A stretch of DNA of 64,000 bases, taken from the NCBI RefSeq assembly GCF_032854445.1, contig NC_088302.1:36400191-36464190 (forward strand), given 5' to 3'. Shown here in pieces: positions 1 through 10,530 of this stretch; the first letter of the stretch is position 1, and every line of letters starts with the position of its first letter. Made by a program: the position numbers and the translations under genes. The notes under the pieces are model-generated. The model was not told where the DNA came from and did not search any database. It worked only from the letters and a program-made list of their open reading frames with translations. The DNA is from Liolophura sinensis. Its lineage: Eukaryota > Mollusca > Polyplacophora > Chitonida > Chitonidae.

Positions 1-899
1 CAGTTGTGCAGCACGGTGGGTATACACTATACTTAACTGTTTGTACCACTGTTGTTCAAAAAATGAATTATATTTTCTCTGAATCTGTTTATCGTTACAT
101 GTAAATGAAGAATATAAATACAAAGTATTTTCCCCATAAGGATTTATTTCCATATATTTTGACCTGCAGTATTTGGACAGTAAAGAAGTCTTGTTAAACT
201 TTTATATATACTGGGCCTGGTTGTTTAAAGCTGTTTCTAGTTTTAATACCAGATTGAACTTCAAGTCAAGTGTTCAGTTTAGTATTCAGTCCAAAAATAA
301 TTGCATAATGGTATTTTAAATGTGAACTGTAAGTCTGCTGCTGTTATACTTTGACTGTGGACAACTGCATTGGCTGATCAATTTGACTGAAATTTAAATA
401 TAAAAAGTGACTTAATGCCAGTATAAGTTAATACATTTTAGAACAATTGGGCCCAGTGCTTCCAAGTAGTAAATCCTGATCAGCTAATTTACACTCTGAT
501 CTTTTGTGTCTTGACTGACTGTTATTAGACCAGTTAAACAGTAGCTAAGAGATTGAGAGAGCAGTTCAACATTTATTTAATATTTACTCACTCTTAATCT
601 GCCTATTTATATCTCTTGTTGTGCGTGGTAAGGTCTGCCATCTACCTGCGGATGGTCCTGGGTTTCCCACAGGCTCTGCCCGGTTTCCTCCAACCATAAT
701 GTTCTCCACAATCCTATTAGTGAAATATTCTCAAGTAAGGTGAAAAACACCAATCAAATAAATAAATGAATAAATCTCTATTTATTTATGATGGTGTAAA
801 TTGGTGAATGATTTGTAAACCCTCTAACATTAAGCCTAATATAGGTCAATTGGTTTTCCACAGTGACATCAAATTTATACATTTTCTGTTTGATTCCAG
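1..899 (+). other. intron of the pirin gene
   Basis: This stretch lies upstream of the pirin last-exon acceptor and is AT-rich. I found none of the earlier pirin segments in it, so the preceding exons are off the left edge. It ends in a usable acceptor, a T-rich tract followed by CCAG at 896-899. A decayed SINE fragment at 628-775 is listed separately. Confidence 0.6.
628..775 (+). repeat. SINE family A, decayed 3' part
   Basis: This matches the central and 3' part of the family A SINE. The 'aaggtctgcca ... cctgcggatggtc' core, the 'ccataatg' block, 'gtgaaatattctcaagta' and the tail 'aacaccaatcaaataaat' appear in the right order. The tRNA-like head is missing. It sits inside the pirin intron in the sense orientation. 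Confidence 0.75.
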
Positions 900-1018
900 G
901 ACCCTTTGTCATGAATACTCAGCAGGAAATTCAGCAAGCCATAGCTGACTACCAGCGGGCTAAAAATGGGTTTGAAAATGCAAAGTCATGGGAATCTGAT
1001 TATGTGAAAAGTCGCTAA
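900..1018 (+). CDS. PIR: pirin, last coding exon (copy 1)
   Basis: This is the C-terminal exon of pirin, a metal-binding bicupin protein known in animals as a nuclear, redox-sensitive transcription co-regulator. It encodes the signature GPFVMNT followed by EI, the segment NGFENAKSW, and a short tail ending in KSR before a TAA at 1016-1018. This matches the C-terminal helix region of animal pirins, which ends in a similar NGFE-AK-W pattern. The acceptor is CCAG/G at 899/900, and the first glycine codon is split (phase 1). The metal-binding histidines belong to upstream exons outside the window. A second, diverged version of the same exon lies 645 bp downstream. Pirin identity is secure from the motif order; which of the two exons is mainly used is not known. 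Confidence 0.9.
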
Positions 1019-1662
1019 CCTACCTGTAGGCTGTTTAGTTTTATGGATGAATTGAAACAAAACATGACAGAGGTCATTTGGGGTCCGTAAATACTCATAT
1101 TTATTAACATATATTCCTACATTTATACATGTACGTGCTATTAGAAGCATGGTTGTGTAATGAAAATTTTATGATTCGCTGGATTTCTGTCATAAATGCT
1201 GTTAGACTGATATTTGTCTTGAACATTTTTGAGTGGAGTTTTATTTATGTGATTTAACAAGATTTAAATTACTGTGATAATAATCGTTCTTATAAAATTT
1301 TGACTTATTATGAAGGTCCTTCCATATGTCCATAATGTTCAGTTAAACACGTTTATAGCTGAAAAAAGAAATGTGAACATATACATTAATTGGGCCCTAT
1401 GCATGATATACACTTTTTTAAATATAAGTAAATAAATAAATAAATAAATAAAATCACAGCTGACACATATCCGTTTATTTTCCCATTGTTTTGTGCTTCT
1501 TGTTTAGGGTTTAATATATAGATAGCTCTGGGGTATCAATTTTCAGGCTGTTTTGGATTCTATTGCATTTCTGTTTACATGTGCTTTGCAGTGTATACGT
1601 GGTTTCTGCAGTTTTGTTAATCATATGTTCTTTTAAGTTCGTTTCCTCTTGTCAAGCAATAG
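1019..1662 (+). other. 3' UTR of pirin copy 1 and interval to exon copy 2
   Basis: AT-rich noncoding sequence after the first pirin stop. It contains an (AAAT)n run at about 1428-1453 that supplies several overlapping AATAAA signals, plausibly the polyadenylation site for a transcript ending in copy 1. The same interval would be intron if the transcript runs on to copy 2. Its right end is pyrimidine-rich, as expected for a splice acceptor. Confidence 0.5.
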
Positions 1663-1784
1663 GCCCTTGTGTGATAAACACAGATAAAGAGATAGCGGAA
1701 ACTGTGAACGACTACATTCTTGAACGGAAGGGTTTTGAAAATGTTCGCAGTTGGAACTCTTTTGTTGTGTTAGAGGATGTATAG
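1663..1784 (+). CDS. pirin-like alternative or duplicated last exon (copy 2)
   Basis: This second version of the pirin C-terminal exon reads GPCVINT, then EI, then KGFENVRSW, and ends ..LEDV with TAG at 1782-1784. Its acceptor is AATAG/GCCC, with the same split-glycine phase as copy 1, so both exons could be joined to the same upstream exon. About half the residues match copy 1. Many of the matching residues use different synonymous codons, which points to an old duplication kept under protein-level constraint and not to a fresh copy. The Phe of GPFV is Cys here and the tail is unrelated. It may be an alternative terminal exon of the same gene or the remnant of a tandem pirin paralogue. Confidence 0.7.
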
Positions 1785-4523
1785 TTCGCCATGATCATCA
1801 AGAGAATATATCTATACACATATTCATGTAACAATAAAATAAGAGGTCTTGGTAATTCCTAGGTGAGGAAAATGTATTCATCTTTTGTTGTCATAATGTA
1901 TTTGATGTTTTAGCGTTAAATTGTTCAGCTGATCTTGCCTGCAAGAAAATACATGCCAGCTAAACTTAATATTCGTCATAGTTTTAAACGTATTACTGTG
2001 TACGTAGTTTGTTAGCTATATGTTATGCAGTCACGTTATAAATAATGAAAATGTGTTCTGACATCTTTACCTTCGACAGAGGAACGCACAGTTAGTCTTT
2101 TTATAGCGTTGTCATGTAGTGGTCGTATAGTATGCGGTAGTTAGACAAACAAACAGGGCAAACACTTTAGTAGTTTTTGGCTTCTACAAGCAGGTTTCTA
2201 GGTCTCGGTCTGTCGAATTTTCAGCATCCTTTGTTTTAAATGTCGCAGCTGTATTGTAAATTTGTGCCTGTTTTCTACTTCTAGAATCAGAAAATAGGGT
2301 AGGTCACCATTTCAACGGACTCTGAAATGTATAGGTGTATTTAATTATTCTTTTTACATGTTAATGATATCAAATGACTTTTCGGAATTAAATGATGAGA
2401 AGACGTAATTAACTGACCATGCGTATGTCAACTGTATCAAAGGGATGAGAGGAAATTGATTTGGTATTCTATAGGTGCACAGTGAAACAACGTAACCTAA
2501 TCTTGTTGTGAAACTGCAATTATTCTGTTGATGCATTTGCTGACACTATTTATTGTAGTTCTTCACGGTTGTTATCAAAATAGTTTTGGTAGCATATAAT
2601 TATATATATATTTATGAGAAGTTTATTGAGAAGTAATATTTCATGCTTCATGTGTCTAGAATGAAAACGACAATTTACAGTGGTTGCGCGGTTTACACAA
2701 GTAAACCACCCTCCTGGTTTCTGGCCAATTTTCCCCACATGAAACGTGCGTTGTATGGGTGGAAATTCGCGCAAGACCACACAAAGGGGTGCTGTTCACG
2801 ACCTCTTGTCACCAACACCATAAGAATAACAGAAGCAGGAGAATCTAGACAGTTTATACCGGTATGAGCATGTGAATGAACTCACGTTGCATATTTGATG
2901 TACGTTTTATGAACAAATAATAAATGACCATTACGAAACCGCGTTAAAAGTTTGTTTTGCATTATCTTCATTACACTATGCAGAGAGCCTCCACATGGTT
3001 TATATGCATGATGTCTTGCAAGAAGACCTTTAATTATATGTGCCTCCCGTTCCAACTTCGCTCTTGGAGAAATACTGTATGCTGTACAGCGTTCGTGATC
3101 CACCATCCACGTCATGGATGGTAGTTCTTTTTGTCGTTCGGTCGACTTTTCAGCGCGCACAAAGCTGACGTTATAAATCAAACGTCGGTGTCGGCGTCCC
3201 ATGACTGTGAAAGTAGTGTTAAGGTAAATGTTACGGGTGATATCTTGGACGTTCTGCATACATTTGAGCTCGGGTTATGAATACCAGGTGGGATTAATAT
3301 ATTAAGGGGATGTTTCATCGTTGATGCCCTATGTGCATATTATTTACCGTAAATGACAAAAATTACTGAATTAATTGTTATGGTAAAATGATATCTGAAC
3401 AGTGTACTGACTGCATGTATTGAGCCTTGTGTCTTGTGTATGATATCAATGTTAAGGTAAATGTTATATTGTAGGCACAATGTATCCCAAGTACAGACTT
3501 GCCGGTTGAGGAATGTTTTGATTCGATATTCTCACGGTTGGTCTACCAACAGTCAGTGCACCGGTACTCGAATTATGTATGAACAATGATTTGTTGTATG
3601 ACATCTCCAGAACAATAATGGGACAAATTTAGTCGAACTTAATTTGAAGCCTTTTACTTACAATGAAGGACCTTAAAATCTGATAAACTTTTGGGACTGT
3701 TCGTCCGTTTGTCAGGATTTTGCATGGCACAGCTACAGTAGGCAGTAATATTGTCCGTGGCATAGTTCCAAAACTGCTAGCCATTGAATCAGTGTTTGGT
3801 GTATGCTGGTAGGCTCAGAGGCTGAGTCTGTCTGCTCGCTTGTCTCCATACCATCCTTAACAACTGAAGTGTGGACTTTTGCAAGGGGGAGACGTATAGT
3901 ATGGTTCAAAAGCCATTCTTCCATATATGCTATTTATTTGATTGCTGTTCCACACCATACGTCTGCTAAAAATGTTAATGGCCAGGAGTAAACCTTTGAC
4001 TGACCTATGGCTGCGACTAATATAACAGCTATAATAGTCCCAGCCTATGATAACTTTCTGGCAGTCTTTCCTTGGGTGACATACACGTACGTTTACTAGT
4101 GATACACGATACAGCGGGGCTTTTTGTTTCATAAAGGCAATTAGTGATCACCGGCGAAGTTCGTGTAAGAGCACACAAGAAAACAGCGTCGACCGCTTCT
4201 AATTTGATATCTTTTGTAGTAGTACCAATATTGGCATTTCGGTTTTTTTTTTTCACCTAATGTTTAATGTAAATGTACAACCATACATTATATCAGCAAA
4301 TCGAAATGAAAGGTCTATCAGTGCTGTATTTGTGCATATATGCATTTGGAACTATATTAACAGAGGTTATCTCCCTTGAATGTAACTCACCTGTGTGGGA
4401 GAAGACTTCAGTCCACGTCATATTATTTCCTGAAAGTCAAAGAAACAAAAATGTAAGGACTTTTTGTTCTCACTTGCTCGTTGTGTTCTACGGGACGAAT
4501 TCAACATTTTGTTAAACATTTAG
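1785..4523. other. intergenic or 5' intron region, no gene recognised
   Basis: There is no coding exon I can support between pirin and the DHTY-motif gene. Open frames at 2643-2867 (+), 2882-3259 (-) and 4273-4515 (+) have no recognisable domain. The sequence may contain the promoter and untranslated first exon of the downstream gene. The phrase 'gttaaggtaaatgtta' occurs twice, near 3219 and 3451. Confidence 0.5.
1833..1838 (+). promoter_or_regulatory. polyadenylation signal AATAAA
   Basis: A canonical AATAAA lies 49 bases after the stop codon of pirin exon copy 2, the expected distance for a short 3' UTR. It supports copy 2 as a genuine 3' terminal exon. Confidence 0.55.
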
Positions 4524-4531
4524 TCCCAACA

Positions 4532-5668
4532 ATGCATTCCTTGACTCTTACTCGCCGTGGCCCAAGTGAAAAAATGGCATGTCAGTCAGAAACAAGCCAC
4601 CAACCTTGTGGCAATTTTGATCACACGAAGCCAAGATATGGTGATGAAGACAACCATAGTAAGGACTGTTCACAACAACCACAGGGTGTTTGTGAGACTC
4701 GAGCCTACAGCAAAGGTGGCGAAACAGTGAATGCCCTCCATACCCTAGTGGATATGGCATTAGCTCTGGAAGAGAGTTCCGTGCGGCGTGCCGCTGATCA
4801 CACTTACGCACTGACAGATGAATGGCGAGTTAAGCGTTCAACTGAAGACAGGGATAAAGTGTCCAGCGAGAAGGACCACACTTACGCCTCTAACACCATA
4901 GGTTTTAGATACTCCAACCATCGCAGCATCCATGCACAACCCCGTAAAAGTGCTTCAGAAGAAAATTTAGTGATGAAATCCACCCTGCCACAAACAGTGG
5001 AGTCTTCAGCACGTAAATGTACATCAGCTGAAGAGTTTGTGATTCCCGATCAGTCCCAGTTTGTTTTCAGTGATTCATGTGACGAAAATTTCCCATCAGT
5101 CGGATCAAATGCTGCTACCTTACCTCGAAGCAAAGTGAGATCACATCTGCCACTCTATAGAGATATTTCTAACGAAGAACTTGCTCAAACAGATAATATG
5201 GCTGTAACAAAGTTGAGTCCAGAAAACTCTAATTGTGATAATGATTCTGCCATGGAAATCCCAGTGAAATGTGATCACACATATGCCAAGTTTGGTACTA
5301 AATGTGGCAGTCATCCATTAGGTGATCAGGTGATGACTCCAAATGTATTATCCAGTAGTGCCCCTGGAAAACTTGACCGTGTTAGCCTTGATCGAATTGC
5401 CCATTCTGGATCGTCAGATCACACATACGACAAGCTGTCATCAGCAAAAAGGAAAGAAAGCCTGGGAGATCACACCTTTTGCAAACCGTTTCTTTGCCCT
5501 AGTAGTAGTACTCCTGGCTGTGATCAAACAGAGAATTTCAGAAAGGCTGAGCTAGGTACAGAGGCCAGTAGCTGTGCTATTGCCATGGATTGGCAGCCTC
5601 AGGATCATAGTCAAATATTTGAGAAACGTTTTCTACCTATAGATCACACATACACAACTGTTGCATAG
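4532..5668 (+). CDS. uncharacterised protein with repeated HCF-1-binding motifs (DHTY)
   Basis: An uninterrupted frame of 378 codons starts at an ATG with A at -3 and ends in TAG. The frame is open from 4457, but 4532 is its first ATG and follows a possible acceptor (CATTTAG/TCCC, 4523/4524). The protein is Ser-rich and polar, with no signal peptide or membrane segment. The exact tetrapeptide DHTY occurs at residues 89-92, 115-118, 248-251, 296-299 and 371-374, usually followed by Ala. DHTF lies at 313-316 and a degenerate DHTK at 30-33. D/E-H-x-Y is the established motif by which transcription regulators bind the Kelch domain of HCF-1, and DHTY is the version in the bZIP protein LZIP/Luman. 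I infer a nuclear scaffold or co-regulator with several HCF-1 docking sites. No DNA-binding domain is visible, but one could lie on an upstream exon. I do not recognise the family. Confidence 0.8.
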   Translation: MHSLTLTRRGPSEKMACQSETSHQPCGNFDHTKPRYGDEDNHSKDCSQQPQGVCETRAYSKGGETVNALHTLVDMALALEESSVRRAADHTYALTDEWRVKRSTEDRDKVSSEKDHTYASNTIGFRYSNHRSIHAQPRKSASEENLVMKSTLPQTVESSARKCTSAEEFVIPDQSQFVFSDSCDENFPSVGSNAATLPRSKVRSHLPLYRDISNEELAQTDNMAVTKLSPENSNCDNDSAMEIPVKCDHTYAKFGTKCGSHPLGDQVMTPNVLSSSAPGKLDRVSLDRIAHSGSSDHTYDKLSSAKRKESLGDHTFCKPFLCPSSSTPGCDQTENFRKAELGTEASSCAIAMDWQPQDHSQIFEKRFLPIDHTYTTVA

Positions 5669-5699
5669 GTAAAAACACAACTACTTTCTCTGACAGAAA

Positions 5700-5705
5700 A
5701 ATAAA
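5700..5705 (+). promoter_or_regulatory. polyadenylation signal AATAAA
   Basis: AATAAA lies 32 bases after the stop codon of the DHTY-motif gene. This is close, so it may serve a short transcript form. Later signals in the AT-rich 3' region could also be used. Confidence 0.35.
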
Positions 5706-8460
5706 CTATAGTTTCAATTCAGTATGTACTGAATGAAGTATAGACCTGAAGTTCAGTCTTTGTACCTGAAAAATTAAAGAGAAATCCGAAACAGACGACA
5801 AAGCTTCATACAACATGTAACAACTCATTGGGTGTATTACAAAACCATTTGGTGTTTGGTGATCAGCTAGATAATGTTGTTACAACTTCATGTTCAAAAG
5901 GCTATTTATCTAAACATTCGTTTAGGTGAATTCTTCATCGCAGATTTATGAGTGGATTGATTTTATCACTGTTTGAAGAATCAACCAGCTGTAACATTAC
6001 TTGCTTCAAACAGACTTTGACAATTTTTGTTTACTGTTTTCAGGTATGGACATTACATATATTTTGTTGAAACAGTCATGTATTATGCAGGAAATCATGC
6101 GGTTGTGTTGCTCAACAGCTATAATCTATGTAGGTTCCATGTGATTACACTGACGAGTGAACATTCAGCCTAAGGATTTATGTTAAAATGTCCCCTTATA
6201 GATACCACTGAAGGCTTAGGGACAACAAACCAGTTTTGCTTTCAACATTATAGCTAAGTGACTTGTGTGAAATGTTGAAATTCTGGTACCTGTTGCTACT
6301 CATCAGTTTATGAAATTAAGTCTTTTTTTATATTATGTTGTTGGTATGTATGTCATTGCTGAGTTGGTTTAGTTAAACTGTGACCTAATACCATTTGTAA
6401 AGGTTAGTCAAAAAGACCCGTAGTACTGTGTTAGAGGAGTCATAAGGCAATCTGCAGTCATGTGATTGGATTTACTCTTCTTCAGACAATAGTGAGAAAA
6501 GTTTTGTAGATCATACTTTTAAAATGGGTGTTCACAGCTGTGGTTCAGGTTAACTGTTCCAGATAATTCCCTTTCAAATGGCCTGTTCAAATGATTTACA
6601 CTTTACGCTTTCAGTTTGGCATGTTGCTATAAAAATCAAATACTGACAAAGTAGAAGTGACTGAGTTTCCCACAAAGGTTATGAAAAGCTTCAAAGTCAG
6701 GTCTGTACTGGATTCAGTCTTTAACAGACATAATACAGGTACCTAAAACAACATTTTTATATCAGTATGCATGTAAAGTTTGAACAACAGAAAGTGTGTT
6801 ATGATAGAAAGAAATTAATTTTTAGAAAGGTGGACTGAGTAGGAAAAAGTTTTGGTGGTAAAATATTCTCGGAATATTTTTACCAACAGTTATAATATTC
6901 CATGTTATTATGAACCAAGTGTTAAGTGTGCTTGCACATTCTCAGAACTTTAATGAAATCAAACAGTATTAATAGTATTAAATCAGTATCAAAATATTAA
7001 ATCACTCAATTTAAGAATACTTTTTTTTTGTCATGGGACATTCAAATCTGGATATACATGTATATTAAAACAGTCTGGTACCAAGGTAAAAGACATGCAC
7101 GTGTACCTATTATAACATGGCATATATACCTTCCTTTGTTTTAGAATTACCATTCTGCTTATTTGGGTGGTTGTAAGTGTGGTCAATTTATACCAGATAT
7201 TGAGAGTGTGTTTTGATCATGTTAATTTTGTGTGAATTCTGAAAGAGGTTTATCTGTTTCTCATGTTTTTTTGTTTTGTTTTTTGTATGACATTCAAAGG
7301 GTGAAAGCATTTTTGTGTGTAAATGCACCTTTGTCCAATCTTTGTAATTAGTATCAAGACTTAATGATATACTGCCTTGATGAAATATGCTGATATCTTA
7401 CCTCCAACAATTCTATGCAAACTAACACAATCTGAATTCTTCTTTTAGCACATTTTAACTTATGAGGTACAGGGATTTTTGACACATAACAACTTTACTA
7501 AATGTTTGTACAGATATGTAGAAATATACATGGTGATGTGTTCAAGACAAATGAGTGTATATGAGGTTTCAAAAGCAATAATTCATACACATTTCATCCA
7601 CATTAAATAGATCTTCTGAAAATGTTCCGTTGAAGTGATGTGTGAGTATGAACTGTTTGATCAATGCAATCAAAGTTCAAATAGGTTAGACTGATTCGTA
7701 TTTCATGTAACTCTATATTTCTATATAAAGATGTACTTGGATGTTGGTGGAATTCCTTTGACATTTTTTTTTACACTGTGATATTGTGAAGGCCTTCACA
7801 TCGATTAATTTGGTTTAACTTTGTGTTCATTATGCCATTTTGTATTTTATGTCGTTTTAGTCTGATCATTTTGTGTTTATTTTTAACTGACAGGCAATTG
7901 CAGACACTCTAGAAGGAGTTGTTTGTGGAATAGGTTTACATCACTTACATAATTGCTACACTGTTAAACATGTAATTAATGTCTGATTGTTCTTTCTTTT
8001 TGATCTCTTGGGAGTGAAATATTGGGTGTGTTTGGCATAATTTTAATTTGTGTGTATATTTTCATTTGCATATTTTGAAACTATTAAAATTATGAGTTTG
8101 ATGTGGTGTGTTGAAATGAAGTTGTGTGATGCTTTTGTTTGCTACATCATAAATTGTTCCTTTTGCCTAGGTAATTCAGCTAACTGCAGATTAAACTGTG
8201 TCAACGTGGCTGACATATGTCATGTCAACTCCTCAAATGTGATCAGTCTTATGACTTAAAAGTTGTGAGGTTAAAGTCTACAAGTTAGCCGGGTATGGCT
8301 AACAGGACCATGGGTAGGCCCATTTTTGTAGAACTGTACAGCTCTAGACTGATTTTTTACCCAGTGTAATGTCTATATACATCAGCAGTTGTTTGTAGTT
8401 GTTTATTGCTCTGCGAAGGTTTATACACGATCACACCCAGGCTCAATCCCAGATTTAAAT
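5706..8460 (+). other. AT-rich sequence, possible long 3' UTR, no gene seen
   Basis: The sequence is uniformly AT-rich with no SINE, no tandem array and no convincing open frame. The short frame at 8050-8259 has no recognisable features. The absence of repeats, unlike the rest of the window, fits a long 3' UTR of the DHTY-motif gene, but nothing in the sequence proves it. Confidence 0.4.
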
Positions 8461-8464
8461 AACC

Positions 8465-8698
8465 AGTGGTGGCCTAGTGTTTAGTGGGCCAGCATGACCC
8501 AAGAACCTCTCACCAATGCGATTGTTGTGAGTTATGTCCAGCTCCTGCTGGCTTCCTCTCCCGTCATACATAGAAAGGTCTGACACCAACCTACGGATGG
8601 TTGTGGGTTTCTCCCATCATAATGCTAGCAATCGTTGTTCTAGCGAAATATTCTTGAGTGCAGCATAAAACACCAATCAAGTAAATAAACAAAATAAA
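8465..8698 (+). repeat. SINE family A, near full length, diverged
   Basis: This has the tRNA-like head (decayed A box, 'ctcaccaatgcg', B-box-like 'gagttatgtccagctcc'), the central 'ggaaaggtctg/cctacggatggt' core, and the 3' end 'gaaatattcttgagtgcagc' with an 'aaacaccaatcaagtaaat' tail. There are many point differences from the young copy at 25204, so this is an old insertion. Confidence 0.85.
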
Positions 8699-9289
8699 TT
8701 ACCAATCTTAAAACTTACTCTTTAATGTTCAGAATACAGAGAGAAGCTAATAACTGGATGGCTTGTTATGTCCGTATGGATTAGCGTGACTGGTGAGCTG
8801 ATATATCGTAATTGTCTCTACAGCACTGGGTTCCATTAAGATTGCATTATAAAGATTTGGTAGCTGGTACTAGGGATAATAAGACAAAAAACAAATAAAA
8901 TAAAACCCTAAGGTGCAACCCCCAAGCATCAGACAGGTATTACATCTATACATGTATGTGAAGAAAAAGAGGGGAGATAACCATCGTGAATAGATGTGTG
9001 TATATATGGGGCTCCACCGTATTACTGCCCCTGCTCTGTTCATGGAGACTGATAGAAACCGTCAACCCTGATCCACAAAGCCGTATGTCTGCATACGTTT
9101 TACGTCGCTTTTTCACTTTAACATTACAGACAGATCTCGACGTTGTGCTTACTTATACCGGAGAACAACGTGCTGCGGTGACTGAAAAGTTATAGCGCGG
9201 GAATTCCGGGTTCAAGCCCGTGTTGGGTCTTGGCGAAGGAGTTAAATCAGAACTTTTGCACTCTGCCACTGAGAAGAGGGAGGTAAATT
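8699..9289. other. intergenic, no gene recognised
   Basis: There is a short open frame at 8986-9195 with no recognisable domain. A B-box-like string 'gggttcaagcccg' near 9209 resembles the T-loop region of a tRNA-derived element but has no matching A box. Confidence 0.4.
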
Positions 9290-9505
9290 TTTTTTTATTT
9301 ATTTGTTTGATTGGTGTTTTACGTCGTACTCAAGAATATTTCACTTATACGACGGCGGCCAGCATTATGGTGGGTGGAAAGCGGGCAGAGCCCGGGGGAA
9401 ACCCACGACCATCCGCAGGTTGCTGAAAGACCTTCCCACGTACGGCCGGAGAGGAAGGCAGCATGAGCTGGATTTTAACTCAAAGCGACCGCATTGGTGA
9501 GAGAT
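9290..9505 (-). repeat. SINE family A, 3' two-thirds
   Basis: On the minus strand it runs from the tail ('tttgattggtgttttacg' on the + strand) through 'cggccagcattatggtgg', the 'accatccgcaggttgctg' core and 'gcatgagctgg' to 'cgcattggtgagag'. The outer part of the tRNA head is lost. Several frames stay open across it, which explains the spurious open frames here. Confidence 0.9.
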
Positions 9506-10406
9506 ACATGAAGTACTGGTCGGCCTGCTGCCGGTTCACTGCCGTTTCGTGGTGCATTCCACTGAGCTCGCATTATCAACATATAATACAGTTTTCGGTG
9601 GGATTTTAGACATGTCGACCAGTTTGCGAATCAGTGAGACGCTGTACATATGGCAATAATAATGTTGAAAGCGGCGTCTACTTACTAACAAACAAGCACG
9701 CAATATTACAGAAGATTTTCATAAGAAATATTTGACTTTTGTACTTTTTCGAGGAGTCGGGTTTATAGGTTGAGCCCTGAACAAAACCACAGGCCTTCGG
9801 TAGTGACGCATGAATGGTTTCATGTTTGAATTAAAAGCCTACAGATTTGAAAGCCATTAATTGGAAGTCGAGTGGTCGTCAGTGAACGTAAGGCTGCACA
9901 AACGGCTTACGAGCGTCGTCAACAGCTTATTATCACCTGTCCAAAACAATCATAGCTGGGGAATCCAGACATTCTCTGCCCACTCCCGGGTTTGAACCCA
10001 CTTCTCGTGTGCCAGTGCACAGCGGGCGAGAGACGCACCCTTACGACTGATGCATGCAGGGTCTACTTCCAAGCACCAGGGGCAATCCTTTTGTCGTCCT
10101 ATCTACTTATTTCATGCTATCTCACTGTTAACCATAGCACTAAAGACTCATTGGATAAGTGCGTTTAATGCCGCCGTCTTCAACATATGACATTTTGACA
10201 GGACCGATTCCACACAAACATATTTCATTTTAGAAAAAATTCCAAACCTCGTCACCATCCTTACTTTTGGTGCCGCAAGTTGAAATTTTGACACATTATA
10301 AGATAACATTGATGAGGTGTTGTAACTAATCGCTTTTAGAAACCAAACTAAAATCGTATTTCAAAATGGTAAGATCGGATAAATGCTTGTGTACAAAACG
10401 GTACTT
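9506..10406. other. intergenic, no gene recognised
   Basis: No coding signal seen. A B-box-like 'gggtttgaaccc' palindrome near 9990 suggests a decayed tRNA-derived head on the minus strand, but the rest cannot be aligned by eye. Confidence 0.4.
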
Positions 10407-10530
10407 GTGTATGCCTAATGTGCTTGTTGTGTATGCCAAATGTGCTTGTTGTGTATGCCAAATGTGCTTGTTGTTTTGTGCAGATTGTTGTGTATGCCTA
10501 ATGTGCTTGTTGTTTAATGCAGATTGTATG
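10407..10530. repeat. 22-bp tandem repeat
   Basis: Units begin 'gtgtatgccaaatgtgcttg' at 10407, 10429 and 10451, followed after a short interruption by another at 10490. The trailing 'atgcagattgt' also recurs. Units differ at one or two bases. Confidence 0.9.

Noticed and set aside
2882-3259. 125-codon minus-strand frame with an ATG
   Set aside because: Composition and context give no coding evidence and no family is recognised.
4273-4515. Frame with a hydrophobic stretch just upstream of the DHTY gene, as its first exon
   Set aside because: It is in another frame. A donor-like GTAAGG at 4453 would need an intron of about 70 bases, and no homology supports joining it.
9200-10060. Functional tRNA genes suggested by B-box-like strings near 9209 and 9990
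   Set aside because: No matching A box or cloverleaf; best explained as decayed tRNA-derived repeats.
10407-10530. CRISPR-like array
   Set aside because: Units are contiguous 22-bp repeats without unique spacers, in a eukaryotic genome.
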